From IMG/VR virus record IMGVR_UViG_3300049783_001389, positions 1 through 26,026 of that record: a stretch of DNA of 26,026 nt; one strand, given 5' to 3'. This stretch comes from a virus. The notes below the pieces were generated by a model, which saw nothing but the letters and a program-made list of their open reading frames with translations, made no database searches and was not told the origin of the DNA. The translations under genes and the position numbers were made by a program. How positions within the stretch are numbered: the first letter of the stretch is position 1; every line of letters begins with the position of its first letter. Shown here piece by piece: positions 1 through 6,700 of this stretch.

Positions 1-16
1 TTTGTGGATTATCCAT
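1..16 (-). CDS. MORN-like repeat protein, array gene 11 (start only)
   Basis: Only the first five codons are in the window, reading MDNPQ. The start codon at 16-14 overlaps the stop of the preceding array gene (9-11) through the same 8-nt ATGGATAA arrangement seen at the other junctions, and the N-terminal MDNP is the family signature. The array therefore continues beyond the left edge, and its total gene number cannot be known from this window. Confidence 0.8.
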
Positions 17-284
17 ACTGCAACTTCATCATAACTTTTTCGCCATCTGTCAGGTCTGTATTTGCATCCAGCCAGTGATCAAATGAATACACTTGATTAT
101 TTAACCACCAGGACTTGCCGCCTGCATATTCGGTAGCAGGCCCATCTGTTCTGTGAAGTTTACCATTTACATACCATCTCTTGTTGCCATTTGCATATTC
201 ACAAGAAGGCCCATCAGTTCTATGCGGAAGACCATTCAGGTACCATCTCTTATTACCAAACTCATCAATTCTTGGCCTATCCAT
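9..284 (-). CDS. MORN-like repeat protein, array gene 10 (2 repeats, 91 aa)
   Basis: This is a small protein of unknown function in the tandem family. It begins MDRPRID instead of the usual MDNP, has two 23-residue repeats (HR at residues 21 and 44, WxLN-type turns at 14 and 37), then the conserved tail ending EKVMMKLQYG. It is one residue shorter than the other two-repeat members because one residue is missing in the second repeat (EYAGGKSWW), so the third aromatic turn falls at 59 instead of 60. Its start overlaps the stop of gene 9 by 8 nt, and this junction uses TAG (ATGGATAG) instead of TAA. No convincing Shine-Dalgarno sequence precedes the start, so translation probably depends on reinitiation after gene 9. 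A 71-nt stretch (135-205) is identical to part of gene 7 (1155-1225), suggesting recent exchange between paralogs. Confidence 0.85.
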   Translation of the reverse strand: MDRPRIDEFGNKRWYLNGLPHRTDGPSCEYANGNKRWYVNGKLHRTDGPATEYAGGKSWWLNNQVYSFDHWLDANTDLTDGEKVMMKLQYG

Positions 285-624
285 ACTGCAACTTCATCAT
301 AACTTTTTCACCATCTGTCAGGTCTGTATTTGCATCCAGCCAGTCATCAAATGTATAGCGCTGATCGTTTAAATACCAATCCATCTGGCCATTCGCCCAT
401 TCAACCGCCGCGCCATCTGTTCTATGACGATCGTCATTTAAATACCAACTCTTACGATCATTTGCATATACGATAGCAGGCCCATCTGATCTATGACGTT
501 CGCCATGCAGCCACCATTCTGTATCATTATCCCACCATTCAATAGCAGGCCCATCTGATCTATGACGTTCGCCATTTACATACCATTCCTTGGTACCATG
601 TTCATCAATTACTGGATTATCCAT
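277..624 (-). CDS. MORN-like repeat protein, array gene 9 (3 repeats, 115 aa)
   Basis: This family member has three 23-residue repeats with HR at residues 21, 44 and 67. The first two cores read HRSDGPA and the third HRTDGAA, the only core in the array where the proline is lost. The middle repeat is polar and charged (ANDRKSWYLNDDRHR). The C-terminal segment has the usual FDDWL motif and ends MMKLQYG. The start overlaps the gene 8 stop by 8 nt (ATGGATAA). A 48-nt stretch at 473-520 is identical to 2173-2220 in gene 4, showing that DNA blocks are shared by non-adjacent genes. Function is unknown; the repeat spacing and NG turns resemble MORN_2/YwqK-type beta-hairpin repeats, which is a similarity in pattern rather than proof of role. 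Confidence 0.85.
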   Translation of the reverse strand: MDNPVIDEHGTKEWYVNGERHRSDGPAIEWWDNDTEWWLHGERHRSDGPAIVYANDRKSWYLNDDRHRTDGAAVEWANGQMDWYLNDQRYTFDDWLDANTDLTDGEKVMMKLQYG

Positions 625-964
625 ATTGCAACTTCATCATAACTTTTTCACTATCTGTCAGTTCTGTATTTACTTCAAGCCATACATCAAATGTATAGCT
701 CCGATCGTTTAAATACCAATCCAGCGCGCCATCCGCCCACTCAATAGCAGGCCCATCTGTTCTGTGCAGCTTGTTATTTACATACCAACTATTGCGCTCA
801 CCTGCATATTCAAAAGCAGGGCCATCTGTTCTGTGCAGCTTACCATTTAGGTACCATTCTGTGTCGTTATCCCACCATTCAATGGCCGGCCCATCTGTTC
901 TATGCAGCAGACCATTTAGATACCATTTCTTGGTACCTGATTCACTAATTTCTGGATTATCCAT
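617..964 (-). CDS. MORN-like repeat protein, array gene 8 (3 repeats, 115 aa)
   Basis: This three-repeat member has HR at residues 21, 44 and 67 and all three cores reading HRTDGPA. The N-terminal cap MDNPEISESGTKxWYLN is almost the same as in gene 2, which points to a shared origin of these two caps. The tail has FDVWLEVN and ends SEKVMMKLQYG. The 8-nt overlap with gene 7 is ATGGATAA. The DNA in front of the start (an A/T-rich run ending ttgcaat) contains no purine-rich ribosome binding site, because the end of gene 7 here encodes VIIKLQYG and lacks even the GAAG found at other junctions. Coupled translation is therefore the likely way this gene is expressed. Confidence 0.85.
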   Translation of the reverse strand: MDNPEISESGTKKWYLNGLLHRTDGPAIEWWDNDTEWYLNGKLHRTDGPAFEYAGERNSWYVNNKLHRTDGPAIEWADGALDWYLNDRSYTFDVWLEVNTELTDSEKVMMKLQYG

Positions 965-1373
965 ATTGCAATTTTATAATAACTTTTTCTTCATGTGTCA
1001 AGTCTGGATTTACATCAAGCCATTCATCAAATGTATACATCTGATCATACAAACACCACCACAGACCACCATCTGGCCATTCTTCAGCAGGTCCATCTGC
1101 TCTGTGCAGCTGGCCATTTATATACCAACTCTTGCCACCTGATGCATATTCACAAGCAGGCCCATCTGTTCTGTGAAGTTTACCATTTACATACCATCTC
1201 TTGTTGCCATTTGCATATTCACAAGCAGGGCCATCTGTTCTATGACGTACTTCATTCAGCCACCATTCTTTTGAACCATCTGCCCGTTCAACAGCAGGGC
1301 CATTTGTTCTGTGCAGGAATCCATTTTCCCACCATCTCTTGGTACCTGTGCGATCAATTATTGGATTATCCAT
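957..1373 (-). CDS. MORN-like repeat protein, array gene 7 (4 repeats, 138 aa)
   Basis: This is the longest member of the array, with four 23-residue repeats (HR at residues 21, 44, 67 and 90), exactly one repeat (69 nt) longer than the three-repeat members. The first core is HRTNGPA, the second and third are HRTDGPACEYA, and the fourth is HRADGPAEE. The second and third repeats are nearly the same, fitting a recent internal duplication. The tail carries LWWCLYD before YTFDEWL and ends VIIKLQYG, with isoleucines where most paralogs have methionines. DNA at 1155-1225 is identical over 71 nt to 135-205 in gene 10. The start overlaps gene 6 by 8 nt. Confidence 0.85.
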   Translation of the reverse strand: MDNPIIDRTGTKRWWENGFLHRTNGPAVERADGSKEWWLNEVRHRTDGPACEYANGNKRWYVNGKLHRTDGPACEYASGGKSWYINGQLHRADGPAEEWPDGGLWWCLYDQMYTFDEWLDVNPDLTHEEKVIIKLQYG

Positions 1374-1644
1374 ATTGCAACTTCATAATAACTTTTTCGC
1401 CATGTGTCAGGTCTGAATTTGCGTCCAGCCATTTATCAAATGTATAGCAGGTATCATTTAAGCACCACCACAGCTCACCATCTGCCCACTCACAAGCAGG
1501 GCCGTCTGTTCTATGCAGGTTGCCATTTATAATCCACTCTTTGCTACCATCTGCATATTCAGCAGCAGGACCGTCTGTTCTATGCAGTTTGCCATTTGCA
1601 TACCAATGCCTGTCGCCAGCTTTATTAATTCTTGGATTATCCAT
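1366..1644 (-). CDS. MORN-like repeat protein, array gene 6 (2 repeats, 92 aa)
   Basis: This two-repeat member has HR at residues 21 and 44 and aromatic turns at 14, 37 and 60. The second repeat contains IINGNLHR, where the usual WYLNG turn has changed. The tail begins LWWCLNDTCYTFDKWL, with a cysteine pair four residues apart (C-x4-C spacing) shared with gene 3. It ends VIMKLQYG. The start at 1644 overlaps the stop of gene 5, whose end differs from the others (KLTHG), so the sequence just upstream of this start is ttaacac rather than ttgcaat. The overlap is nevertheless the same ATGGATAA. Function unknown. Confidence 0.85.
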   Translation of the reverse strand: MDNPRINKAGDRHWYANGKLHRTDGPAAEYADGSKEWIINGNLHRTDGPACEWADGELWWCLNDTCYTFDKWLDANSDLTHGEKVIMKLQYG

Positions 1645-1984
1645 GTGTTAACTTCATCATAACTTTTTCACTATCTGTCAGGTCTGTATTTACTTCAAGC
1701 CATTCATCAACTGAATACTCTTGATTATCTAAGTACCACTCTGCATCACCATCTGCATGTTCAACAGCAGGTCCATCTGTTCTGTGAAGTTTGCCATTTA
1801 TAAACCAAGCCTTTGCATCATCTGCATGTTCAATAGCAGGGCCATCTGTTCTATGACGTTCGCCATATAGATACCATTCAGTATCACCATCTGCATATTC
1901 AACAGCAGGTCCATCTGTTCTGTGCAGCCCGCCGTCTACCCACCATATCTTGGTACCTGTGTAATCAATATATGTATTACCCAT
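1637..1984 (-). CDS. MORN-like repeat protein, array gene 5 (3 repeats, 115 aa)
   Basis: This is the most divergent member at its ends. It starts MGNTYID instead of MDNP, through the junction ATGGGTAA, and finishes KLTHG instead of KLQYG. It has three repeats with HR at residues 21, 44 and 67, all with the HRTDGPA core, and two VEYADGD/VEHADGD segments. The tail motif is YSVDEWLEVN, with valine in place of the usual phenylalanine before DxWL. Despite these differences the 8-nt overlap with both neighbours is kept, which suggests that the overlap itself, and not only the encoded residues, is under selection. Confidence 0.85.
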   Translation of the reverse strand: MGNTYIDYTGTKIWWVDGGLHRTDGPAVEYADGDTEWYLYGERHRTDGPAIEHADDAKAWFINGKLHRTDGPAVEHADGDAEWYLDNQEYSVDEWLEVNTDLTDSEKVMMKLTHG

Positions 1985-2324
1985 ATTGCAATTTCATCAT
2001 AACTTTTTCTTCATGTGTCAGGTTTTTATTTGCTTCAAGCCATTCATCAAATGTGTACTCCTGATTATCTAACCACCAGGAATCCTGGCCATCTTCCCAT
2101 TCAATAGCAGGCCCGTCTATTCTATGACGGTTGCCATTTATATACCAAGTCTTGCGACCATTCATATATTCAATAGCAGGCCCATCTGATCTATGACGTT
2201 CGCCATGCAGCCACCATTCTTTACTACCATCTGCATATTCAATTGCTGGTCCATTTGTTCTATGAAGTTTGTTATTTGAATACCAAGTCTTGGTACCAAA
2301 CCGATCAATTTCTGGATTATCCAT
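1977..2324 (-). CDS. MORN-like repeat protein, array gene 4 (3 repeats, 115 aa)
   Basis: This three-repeat member has HR at residues 21, 44 and 67 and aromatic turns at 14, 37, 60 and 83, giving an exact period of 23. The cores are HRTNGPA, HRSDGPA and HRIDGPA. The segment EYMNGRKTWYING is shared with gene 2, and the DNA of that block is identical over 54 nt (2134-2187 and 2745-2798). A further 48 nt (2173-2220) match gene 9 exactly. The tail contains YTFDEWLEANKNL and ends EEKVMMKLQYG. The overlap with gene 3 is ATGGATAA. It appears to be a mosaic of blocks found elsewhere in the array. Confidence 0.85.
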   Translation of the reverse strand: MDNPEIDRFGTKTWYSNNKLHRTNGPAIEYADGSKEWWLHGERHRSDGPAIEYMNGRKTWYINGNRHRIDGPAIEWEDGQDSWWLDNQEYTFDEWLEANKNLTHEEKVMMKLQYG

Positions 2325-2595
2325 ATTGCAACTTCATCATAACTTTTTGTTCATGTGCCAGGTCTGGATTTAGTTCAAGCCATTCATCAAATGTATAGCA
2401 TTTATCATTTAAGCACCACCACAGCTCACCATCTATAAACTCAACAGCAGGCCCATCTGTTCTATGACGTTCGCCATATAGGTACCATTCTACATCACCA
2501 CCTGCCCATACAATAGCAGGCCCATCTGTTCTGTGCATCTGACCATTTAGCAGCCATCTCTTATTGCCTGATCCGTAAATTTCTGGATTATCCAT
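2317..2595 (-). CDS. MORN-like repeat protein, array gene 3 (2 repeats, 92 aa)
   Basis: This two-repeat member has HR at residues 21 and 44. The N-terminal cap MDNPEIYGSGNKRWLLN is followed by repeats with cores HRTDGPAIV and HRTDGPAVE. The tail starts ELWWCLNDKCYTFDEWL, with the same cysteine pair as gene 6, and is the only one reading DLAHEQ where the others have DLT. It ends KVMMKLQYG. The start overlaps gene 2 by 8 nt with no clear Shine-Dalgarno sequence. Cysteines at the repeat/tail boundary could be chance, or could matter for metal or disulphide chemistry; the sequence alone does not decide. Confidence 0.85.
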   Translation of the reverse strand: MDNPEIYGSGNKRWLLNGQMHRTDGPAIVWAGGDVEWYLYGERHRTDGPAVEFIDGELWWCLNDKCYTFDEWLELNPDLAHEQKVMMKLQYG

Positions 2596-2935
2596 ATTGC
2601 AACTTCATCATAACTTTTTGCTCATGTGTCAGGTCTGTATTTACTTCAAGCCATACATCAAATGAATAGATATGATTATTTAGGTACCAAGTCTTGCGAC
2701 CATCTGTATATTCACAAGCAGGCCCATCTGTTCTGTGACGCCGACCATTTATATACCAAGTCTTGCGACCATTCATATATTCAATAGCAGGCCCATCTAT
2801 TCTGTGACGTTCGCCATGCAGCCACCATTCTGCATTACCATCTGGCCATTCAACAGCGGGCCCATCTGTTCTGTGCCGGCGCCTATTTAAATACCATCTC
2901 TTGGTACCTGATTCACTAATTTCTGGATTATCCAT
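2588..2935 (-). CDS. MORN-like repeat protein, array gene 2 (3 repeats, 115 aa)
   Basis: This three-repeat member has HR at residues 21, 44 and 67, with cores HRTDGPA, HRIDGPA and HRTDGPA. The usual NG turn of the first repeat is NR (WYLNRRRHR), so the turn glycine is lost there. The GRKTWY element occurs twice within the protein, and the EYMNGRKTWYING block is shared with gene 4. The tail contains YSFDVWLEVNTDL and ends EQKVMMKLQYG. It overlaps gene 1 by ATGGATAA. As the second gene behind the promoter, its expression should follow gene 1 most directly if coupling is real. Confidence 0.85.
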   Translation of the reverse strand: MDNPEISESGTKRWYLNRRRHRTDGPAVEWPDGNAEWWLHGERHRIDGPAIEYMNGRKTWYINGRRHRTDGPACEYTDGRKTWYLNNHIYSFDVWLEVNTDLTHEQKVMMKLQYG

Positions 2936-3206
2936 ATTGCAATTTCATCATAACTTTTTGCTCATGTGTTAGGTCTGTATTTATTTCAAGCCATTCATCA
3001 AATGTGTAAGAATATCCATTTAAATACCATATCATAGTACCATCTGCACATTCAAGTGCAGGTCCGTCTGTTCTGTGACGCACACCATTTACCCACCAGC
3101 TCTTGTCACCACTTGCCCATTCAAATGCAGGCCCATCTGTTCTGTGCCGTACACCATTTAGCAGCCATCTCTTACTGCCATCTAGATCAATTTTTGGATT
3201 ATCCAT
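2928..3206 (-). CDS. MORN-like repeat protein, array gene 1, promoter-proximal (2 repeats, 92 aa)
   Basis: This is the first gene of the array in the direction of transcription. The reading frame stays open upstream to 3392, but the start is placed at the ATG at 3206. There the protein begins MDNPKID like its paralogs, its length becomes exactly that of other two-repeat members, and an AGAGG ribosome binding site lies 4 nt upstream. The upstream extension would encode unrelated sequence across the promoter. Two repeats are present (HR at 21 and 44, cores HRTDGPAFE and HRTDGPALE) with two WASGDKSWWVNGV-type turns. The tail has YTFDEWLEIN and ends EQKVMMKLQYG. It is the only gene of the array with a clear ribosome binding site, which fits entry of ribosomes here and passage down the array by coupling. 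Confidence 0.85.
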   Translation of the reverse strand: MDNPKIDLDGSKRWLLNGVRHRTDGPAFEWASGDKSWWVNGVRHRTDGPALECADGTMIWYLNGYSYTFDEWLEINTDLTHEQKVMMKLQYG

Positions 3207-3210
3207 TAGG

Positions 3211-3215
3211 CCTCT
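3211..3215 (-). promoter_or_regulatory. Ribosome binding site of array gene 1
   Basis: On the minus strand AGAGG ends 4 nt before the ATG at 3206. It decides the start of gene 1 and is the only good Shine-Dalgarno sequence found in the array. Confidence 0.65.
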
Positions 3216-3233
3216 GCATTTTCTTACTCGTAC

Positions 3234-3262
3234 TTTGTACAACAAGACATATTGGTTGTCAA
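3234..3262 (-). promoter_or_regulatory. Sigma-70-type promoter for the repeat array
   Basis: Reading the minus strand, TTGACA (3262-3257) is a perfect -35 box. It is followed after 17 nt by TACAAA (3239-3234), matching four of six -10 positions. Transcription would start near 3227, about 20 nt before the first ATG. The form is that of an early phage promoter read by unmodified host polymerase, unlike the late boxes in front of the plus-strand genes. Short inverted arms ACAAC (3239-3243) and GTTGT (3255-3259) lie inside it and could be an operator, but 5-bp arms may be chance. Confidence 0.6.
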
Positions 3263-3275
3263 GAAAAAAACGGTT

Positions 3276-3289
3276 ACATGGTATCATGT
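3276..3289. promoter_or_regulatory. Small palindrome upstream of the array promoter
   Basis: ACATG and CATGT flank a 4-nt centre (GTAT), giving a 14-bp imperfect palindrome about 14 bp upstream of the -35 box of the array promoter. It could be a regulator binding site in the divergent intergenic region. The arms are short, so this is tentative. Confidence 0.25.
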
Positions 3290-3296
3290 GGGCGGG

Positions 3297-3316
3297 CAAC
3301 CAACCAACCAACCAAC
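3297..3316. repeat. (CAAC)5 tetranucleotide repeat
   Basis: Five perfect CAAC copies (20 bp, followed by one further C) lie in the divergent region. On the minus strand they read as GG pairs separated by TT, a pattern able to form a two-layer G-quadruplex. The tract is outside the coding sequences as assigned here. It may be a slippage site altering spacing upstream of the array promoter. Confidence 0.8.
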
Positions 3317-3369
3317 CTGCTACTAAATCATAATTCAACAGTTTCAAATAAAAACGTGATTTCCTGCAA

Positions 3370-3377
3370 CATAAATA
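3370..3377 (+). promoter_or_regulatory. Late-type promoter box before gp25-like gene
   Basis: CATAAATA matches the NATAAATA late box known from T4-like phages and cyanophages (T4: TATAAATA). It ends only 5 nt before the ATG at 3383, so if it works like T4 late promoters the message would start at or next to the start codon. A weaker box, AATAAAAA at 3347-3354, is an alternative that would leave a normal short leader. Confidence 0.45.
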
Positions 3378-3382
3378 CTTGT

Positions 3383-3748
3383 ATGGTAACATTCATTGGA
3401 TTCTCCACAATCGGCAAACGTACAGGCACTCGCACCCTAGAGGACAAGGAGTTGGCTAAGCGCGACCTTCTTAATCATTTCTATACACGCAGAGGTGAAC
3501 GCCTGGGCGAACCAGAATTTGGTAGCATACTACCTGAACTTATTTTTGAACAATTTGATCAATTTGTTATTGATGCAGCAGATGATGATGTTCGCAGAAT
3601 TATTGATTTAGACCCTCGTTGGAGATTGCGTGATTATAATATTGATTCAGACAATCAAAATCTAACTATTACAGTTCAGTTAGAATATGTACCAAACCTT
3701 AGCAATGACACATTGGTTTTAGAATACACCAGAACGGAAGAGATTTAA
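3383..3748 (+). CDS. 25: Baseplate wedge protein, gp25-like (121 aa)
   Basis: This is a homologue of T4 gp25, a baseplate wedge protein that links the wedge to the tail sheath and shares a fold with T6SS gp25/TssE. The N-terminus FIGFSTIGKR, the LLNHFYTRRGERLGEPEFGS segment (about residues 31-50), LIFEQFD and the C-terminal LRDYNI followed by an alternating beta strand (LTITVQLEYV) are the family pattern. Length is close to T4 gp25 (132 aa). The frame is open further upstream, but the GFSTI motif belongs at the extreme N-terminus, so the ATG at 3383 is chosen; a GTG at 3356 is the only other reasonable start. No Shine-Dalgarno sequence precedes it, unlike every other plus-strand gene here. 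The gp6-like gene begins 3 nt after the stop, as expected for a baseplate operon. Confidence 0.88.
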   Translation: MVTFIGFSTIGKRTGTRTLEDKELAKRDLLNHFYTRRGERLGEPEFGSILPELIFEQFDQFVIDAADDDVRRIIDLDPRWRLRDYNIDSDNQNLTITVQLEYVPNLSNDTLVLEYTRTEEI

Positions 3749-3751
3749 CAT

Positions 3752-6700
3752 ATGGCACAAAATGTAAGACAAAGAAACTTGTTCTCAGCAGAAGACTACA
3801 GTGTAGTATATGATAGCTTCAAGCAAGCAAACTTTCAAGCATATGACTACGATACGATTCGTGGTGCATTGGTGGATTACATCCAACAGCAATATCCAGA
3901 AAATTATAATGACTGGATTCAAAGCAGTGAATTTGTTGCATTAATTGAAACGTTATCGTTTCTTGCACATTCGCTAGCATTTAGAATCGACCAAGCAGGA
4001 CGTGAAAACTTTCTTAGCACCGCAGAACGTCGTATCAGTGTTTTACGCATTGCTGACTTTCTGGGATACACTCCCAGTCGACATCAACCAGCGCGTGGGC
4101 AGTTAAAAATAACTGGCATCCGTACAACACAGGATGTATTTGATATTAATGGCGGCAATCTTAAAAACACAACGGTTGAATTTGAAGATAGTTTCCAAAA
4201 TTTCTTATTGGTTATGAATGAAATTCTCAGCCAAAAGAATAAATTTGGCCGGCCAACCAATAGTGTTCGCATTGGTAATGTTAAGAACGATATATACTCA
4301 ACCAATATTACTGATGACAGGAATGTAGTGTTTAGTATTAGTGGTGAAATTAACAGTGTACGTCGTAATTTTGAGATACATGGTCTTGAAGTTAATCAAT
4401 CAAAAAATGTGTTACAAGAAGTTACTCCTGATCCAACAGGTAATTTTGATTTAGTTTATAAAAATGATGGCCAGGGATTGGGCAGCAATAGTACCGGATT
4501 CTTTGTGGGATTCAAACAAGGAAATTTACAGTTCAGTGATTTTAATGCAGATAAAGCAATTAGCAATCTGGTTATTGACATTAATGCAACAAACGTTAAT
4601 AATAATGACATTTGGGTGCAATCGATTAATACCGCTGGAGAAGTCTCAGATTATTGGACAAAGGTTGATTCAGGATTTGGTGCAAACACAGTATTTAATA
4701 ATATACGACAAGATAATCGAAAGCTATATACTGTTAAAACTGTAGAAGATGACAATATTAATATAGTATTTGGTGATGGTGTGTTTAGCGAAATTCCTCG
4801 GGGAATGTTGCGTATTTGGTATCGTACAGGTATCAATCAAACATACAGTCTTGATCCTGATGATTTAAACTCAGTTACATTTAGTTTTGATTATAATGGG
4901 GCAAATGACAATACATATAAAGCTACGTTTACGTGTGAACTTCAGGAACCAGTAACGAACGCTGCATCGCAAGAATCAATTACAAGTATTAAAAACAATG
5001 CTGGTAGAGTGTTTGCAACACAGGATCGTATGATTACAGCCAGTGATTATTCTGTATATCCTTTAACTGTAAGTGAAAACGTTAAGAAAATTAAAGCAAT
5101 CAATAGGACATATGCTGGGCACAGCCGATTCATTACGCCGCGCGACCCCACAGGACAATATCAGAATGTAGACATGATATCTGACGATGGTTACATCTAT
5201 AGCGAGGGTGTTACGTATCGCAATAGCATAGCCTTGCCAGCAACATTATCAAGCGAACAGATTTATGAGAGATACATTGCTGATCTAATTGAAAACCCAG
5301 AAATTATCAATTTGTTTTATGACAAATACACTGTTAAAGATGTTGACTTTAGCACTGTCGCCGCCAGCTATGAATGGCAGCAAATTACATCTGGATATAA
5401 AGGATCAACAGGTTACCTTACACAAAATAGTGCAATACAAAAGGCAGGTACCACATCAGTCAATGATTTAAGTAATGCAGGTCCTGGCTCCATTGTAGAG
5501 TTTATTGAGTCACCGTATAATTCAGGAACACTTGGTGTTATTGGTACCACACTTACTATTGTTAATGCAGGTTCAGGATTTACTAGTCAACCATCAGTTG
5601 CAATACGTGGAACAGGTACAGGCGCAACGGCCACAGCAACAATATCAGGCGGACAATTGGCAGTGGTTACAATTACAAATGGTGGTTCTGGTTATCAGAA
5701 TCCTGTTGTAATTGAGATTATTGGCGGAAGCGGGACTGGTGCAATGGTTGTTGCGGCAGCAACAACTGCAACTCGTGGCTGGGCAAGGGTTATTGATATA
5801 GTAAGCGAAGGCCAGGGCATAACTGATAATAATGGTAACCCAACTGGTATTACCAGCAGAGGGCAAGGTGCTATAATTCTTAATAAAAGCATCCCCAATA
5901 CTGCCCGTGTTAGCCGTATTTTTCCTTCCTACAATACTGTGTTTAGCACAGATGAAAAGAATGCCATAATTGATGAAATTGCAGCGCTTAATACTTTCGG
6001 TTTGCGTTTTGAAAGTGATACAGGACTATGGAAAATTATCCGTGCTGGCGATTTGCCACCAATTAGCGAAAACGATCCAGATAACTTTAGCTTTGCCAAT
6101 GCTGGTAATGCTTCAAATAGCAACTTGGACCATAGCTGGATTATACGTGTAAATTATAGTGCAAATGCATGGCAATTTATATCACGACGTTCTCGTATAG
6201 TATTTGGTAGTGACACCAACATTCGATTTTATAACCAAAATGGTAAGCGTCGATTCAATGTTGAAACAAATAAACCAGAACGTGATCGTATTTTAATTAG
6301 CAGCACAAATACTCAGCCCGGCGGAGGACTTTCTCCATTAGCAGAATCACTGCCTTTCTTTACCCATCGTTATTTTACAGAATCAGATGGTTATACTGAT
6401 GATCGTAAGGTAATTGTAACGTTGGCTGATATTGACAATGACAATTATCCTGACAACCCACTTGCATTTAAAATGCTTGCTGGAACAGACACGATTGCAT
6501 TAAATACTATCACTGAGGACGGGCATACTTATACAGTTCGCAGTGACACTGGTGTATCTACTTCTGGCAGAGAAAAACTAACATTTACCTGGCGCCGTAT
6601 CAGTACAAGTAATTACCGTATTGACCCTAGTTTGAGTAACATTATTGACATCTTCGTTCTTAACCAAAATTACGATAATAAATACCGAGAGTGGATTGCA

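Larger units (their letters stand above)
1..3206 (-). repeat. Tandem paralog array built from 69-nt repeat units
   Basis: The region consists wholly of tandem copies of one gene type, 279, 348 or 417 nt long (276 in one case). Sizes differ by multiples of 69 nt, one 23-residue repeat. I count 27 HRxDG/HRxNG cores in the ten complete genes. Exact long repeats between non-adjacent genes include 135-205 with 1155-1225 (71 nt), 2134-2187 with 2745-2798 (54 nt) and 473-520 with 2173-2220 (48 nt). The junction segment around each overlap is also repeated. Such a structure should be prone to unequal recombination and gene conversion. Confidence 0.85.

Noticed and set aside
771-1447. Plus-strand open frames opposite the repeat array
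   Set aside because: They are repetitive, histidine- and cysteine-rich mirror translations of the minus-strand repeats, without ribosome binding sites.
1-3206. Array as a CRISPR or a single broken long gene
   Set aside because: The repeats are coding, degenerate at the protein level and separated by regular stop/start overlaps, not by spacers or random frameshifts.
3056-3382. Upstream extension of the gp25-like frame to 3056
   Set aside because: It would run antisense through array gene 1 and place the conserved GFSTI motif far from the N-terminus; it is only an open frame.
3207-3392. Upstream extension of array gene 1 to a start at 3392
   Set aside because: The added residues resemble no paralog, cross the promoter, and ignore the AGAGG site and the MDNP start at 3206.
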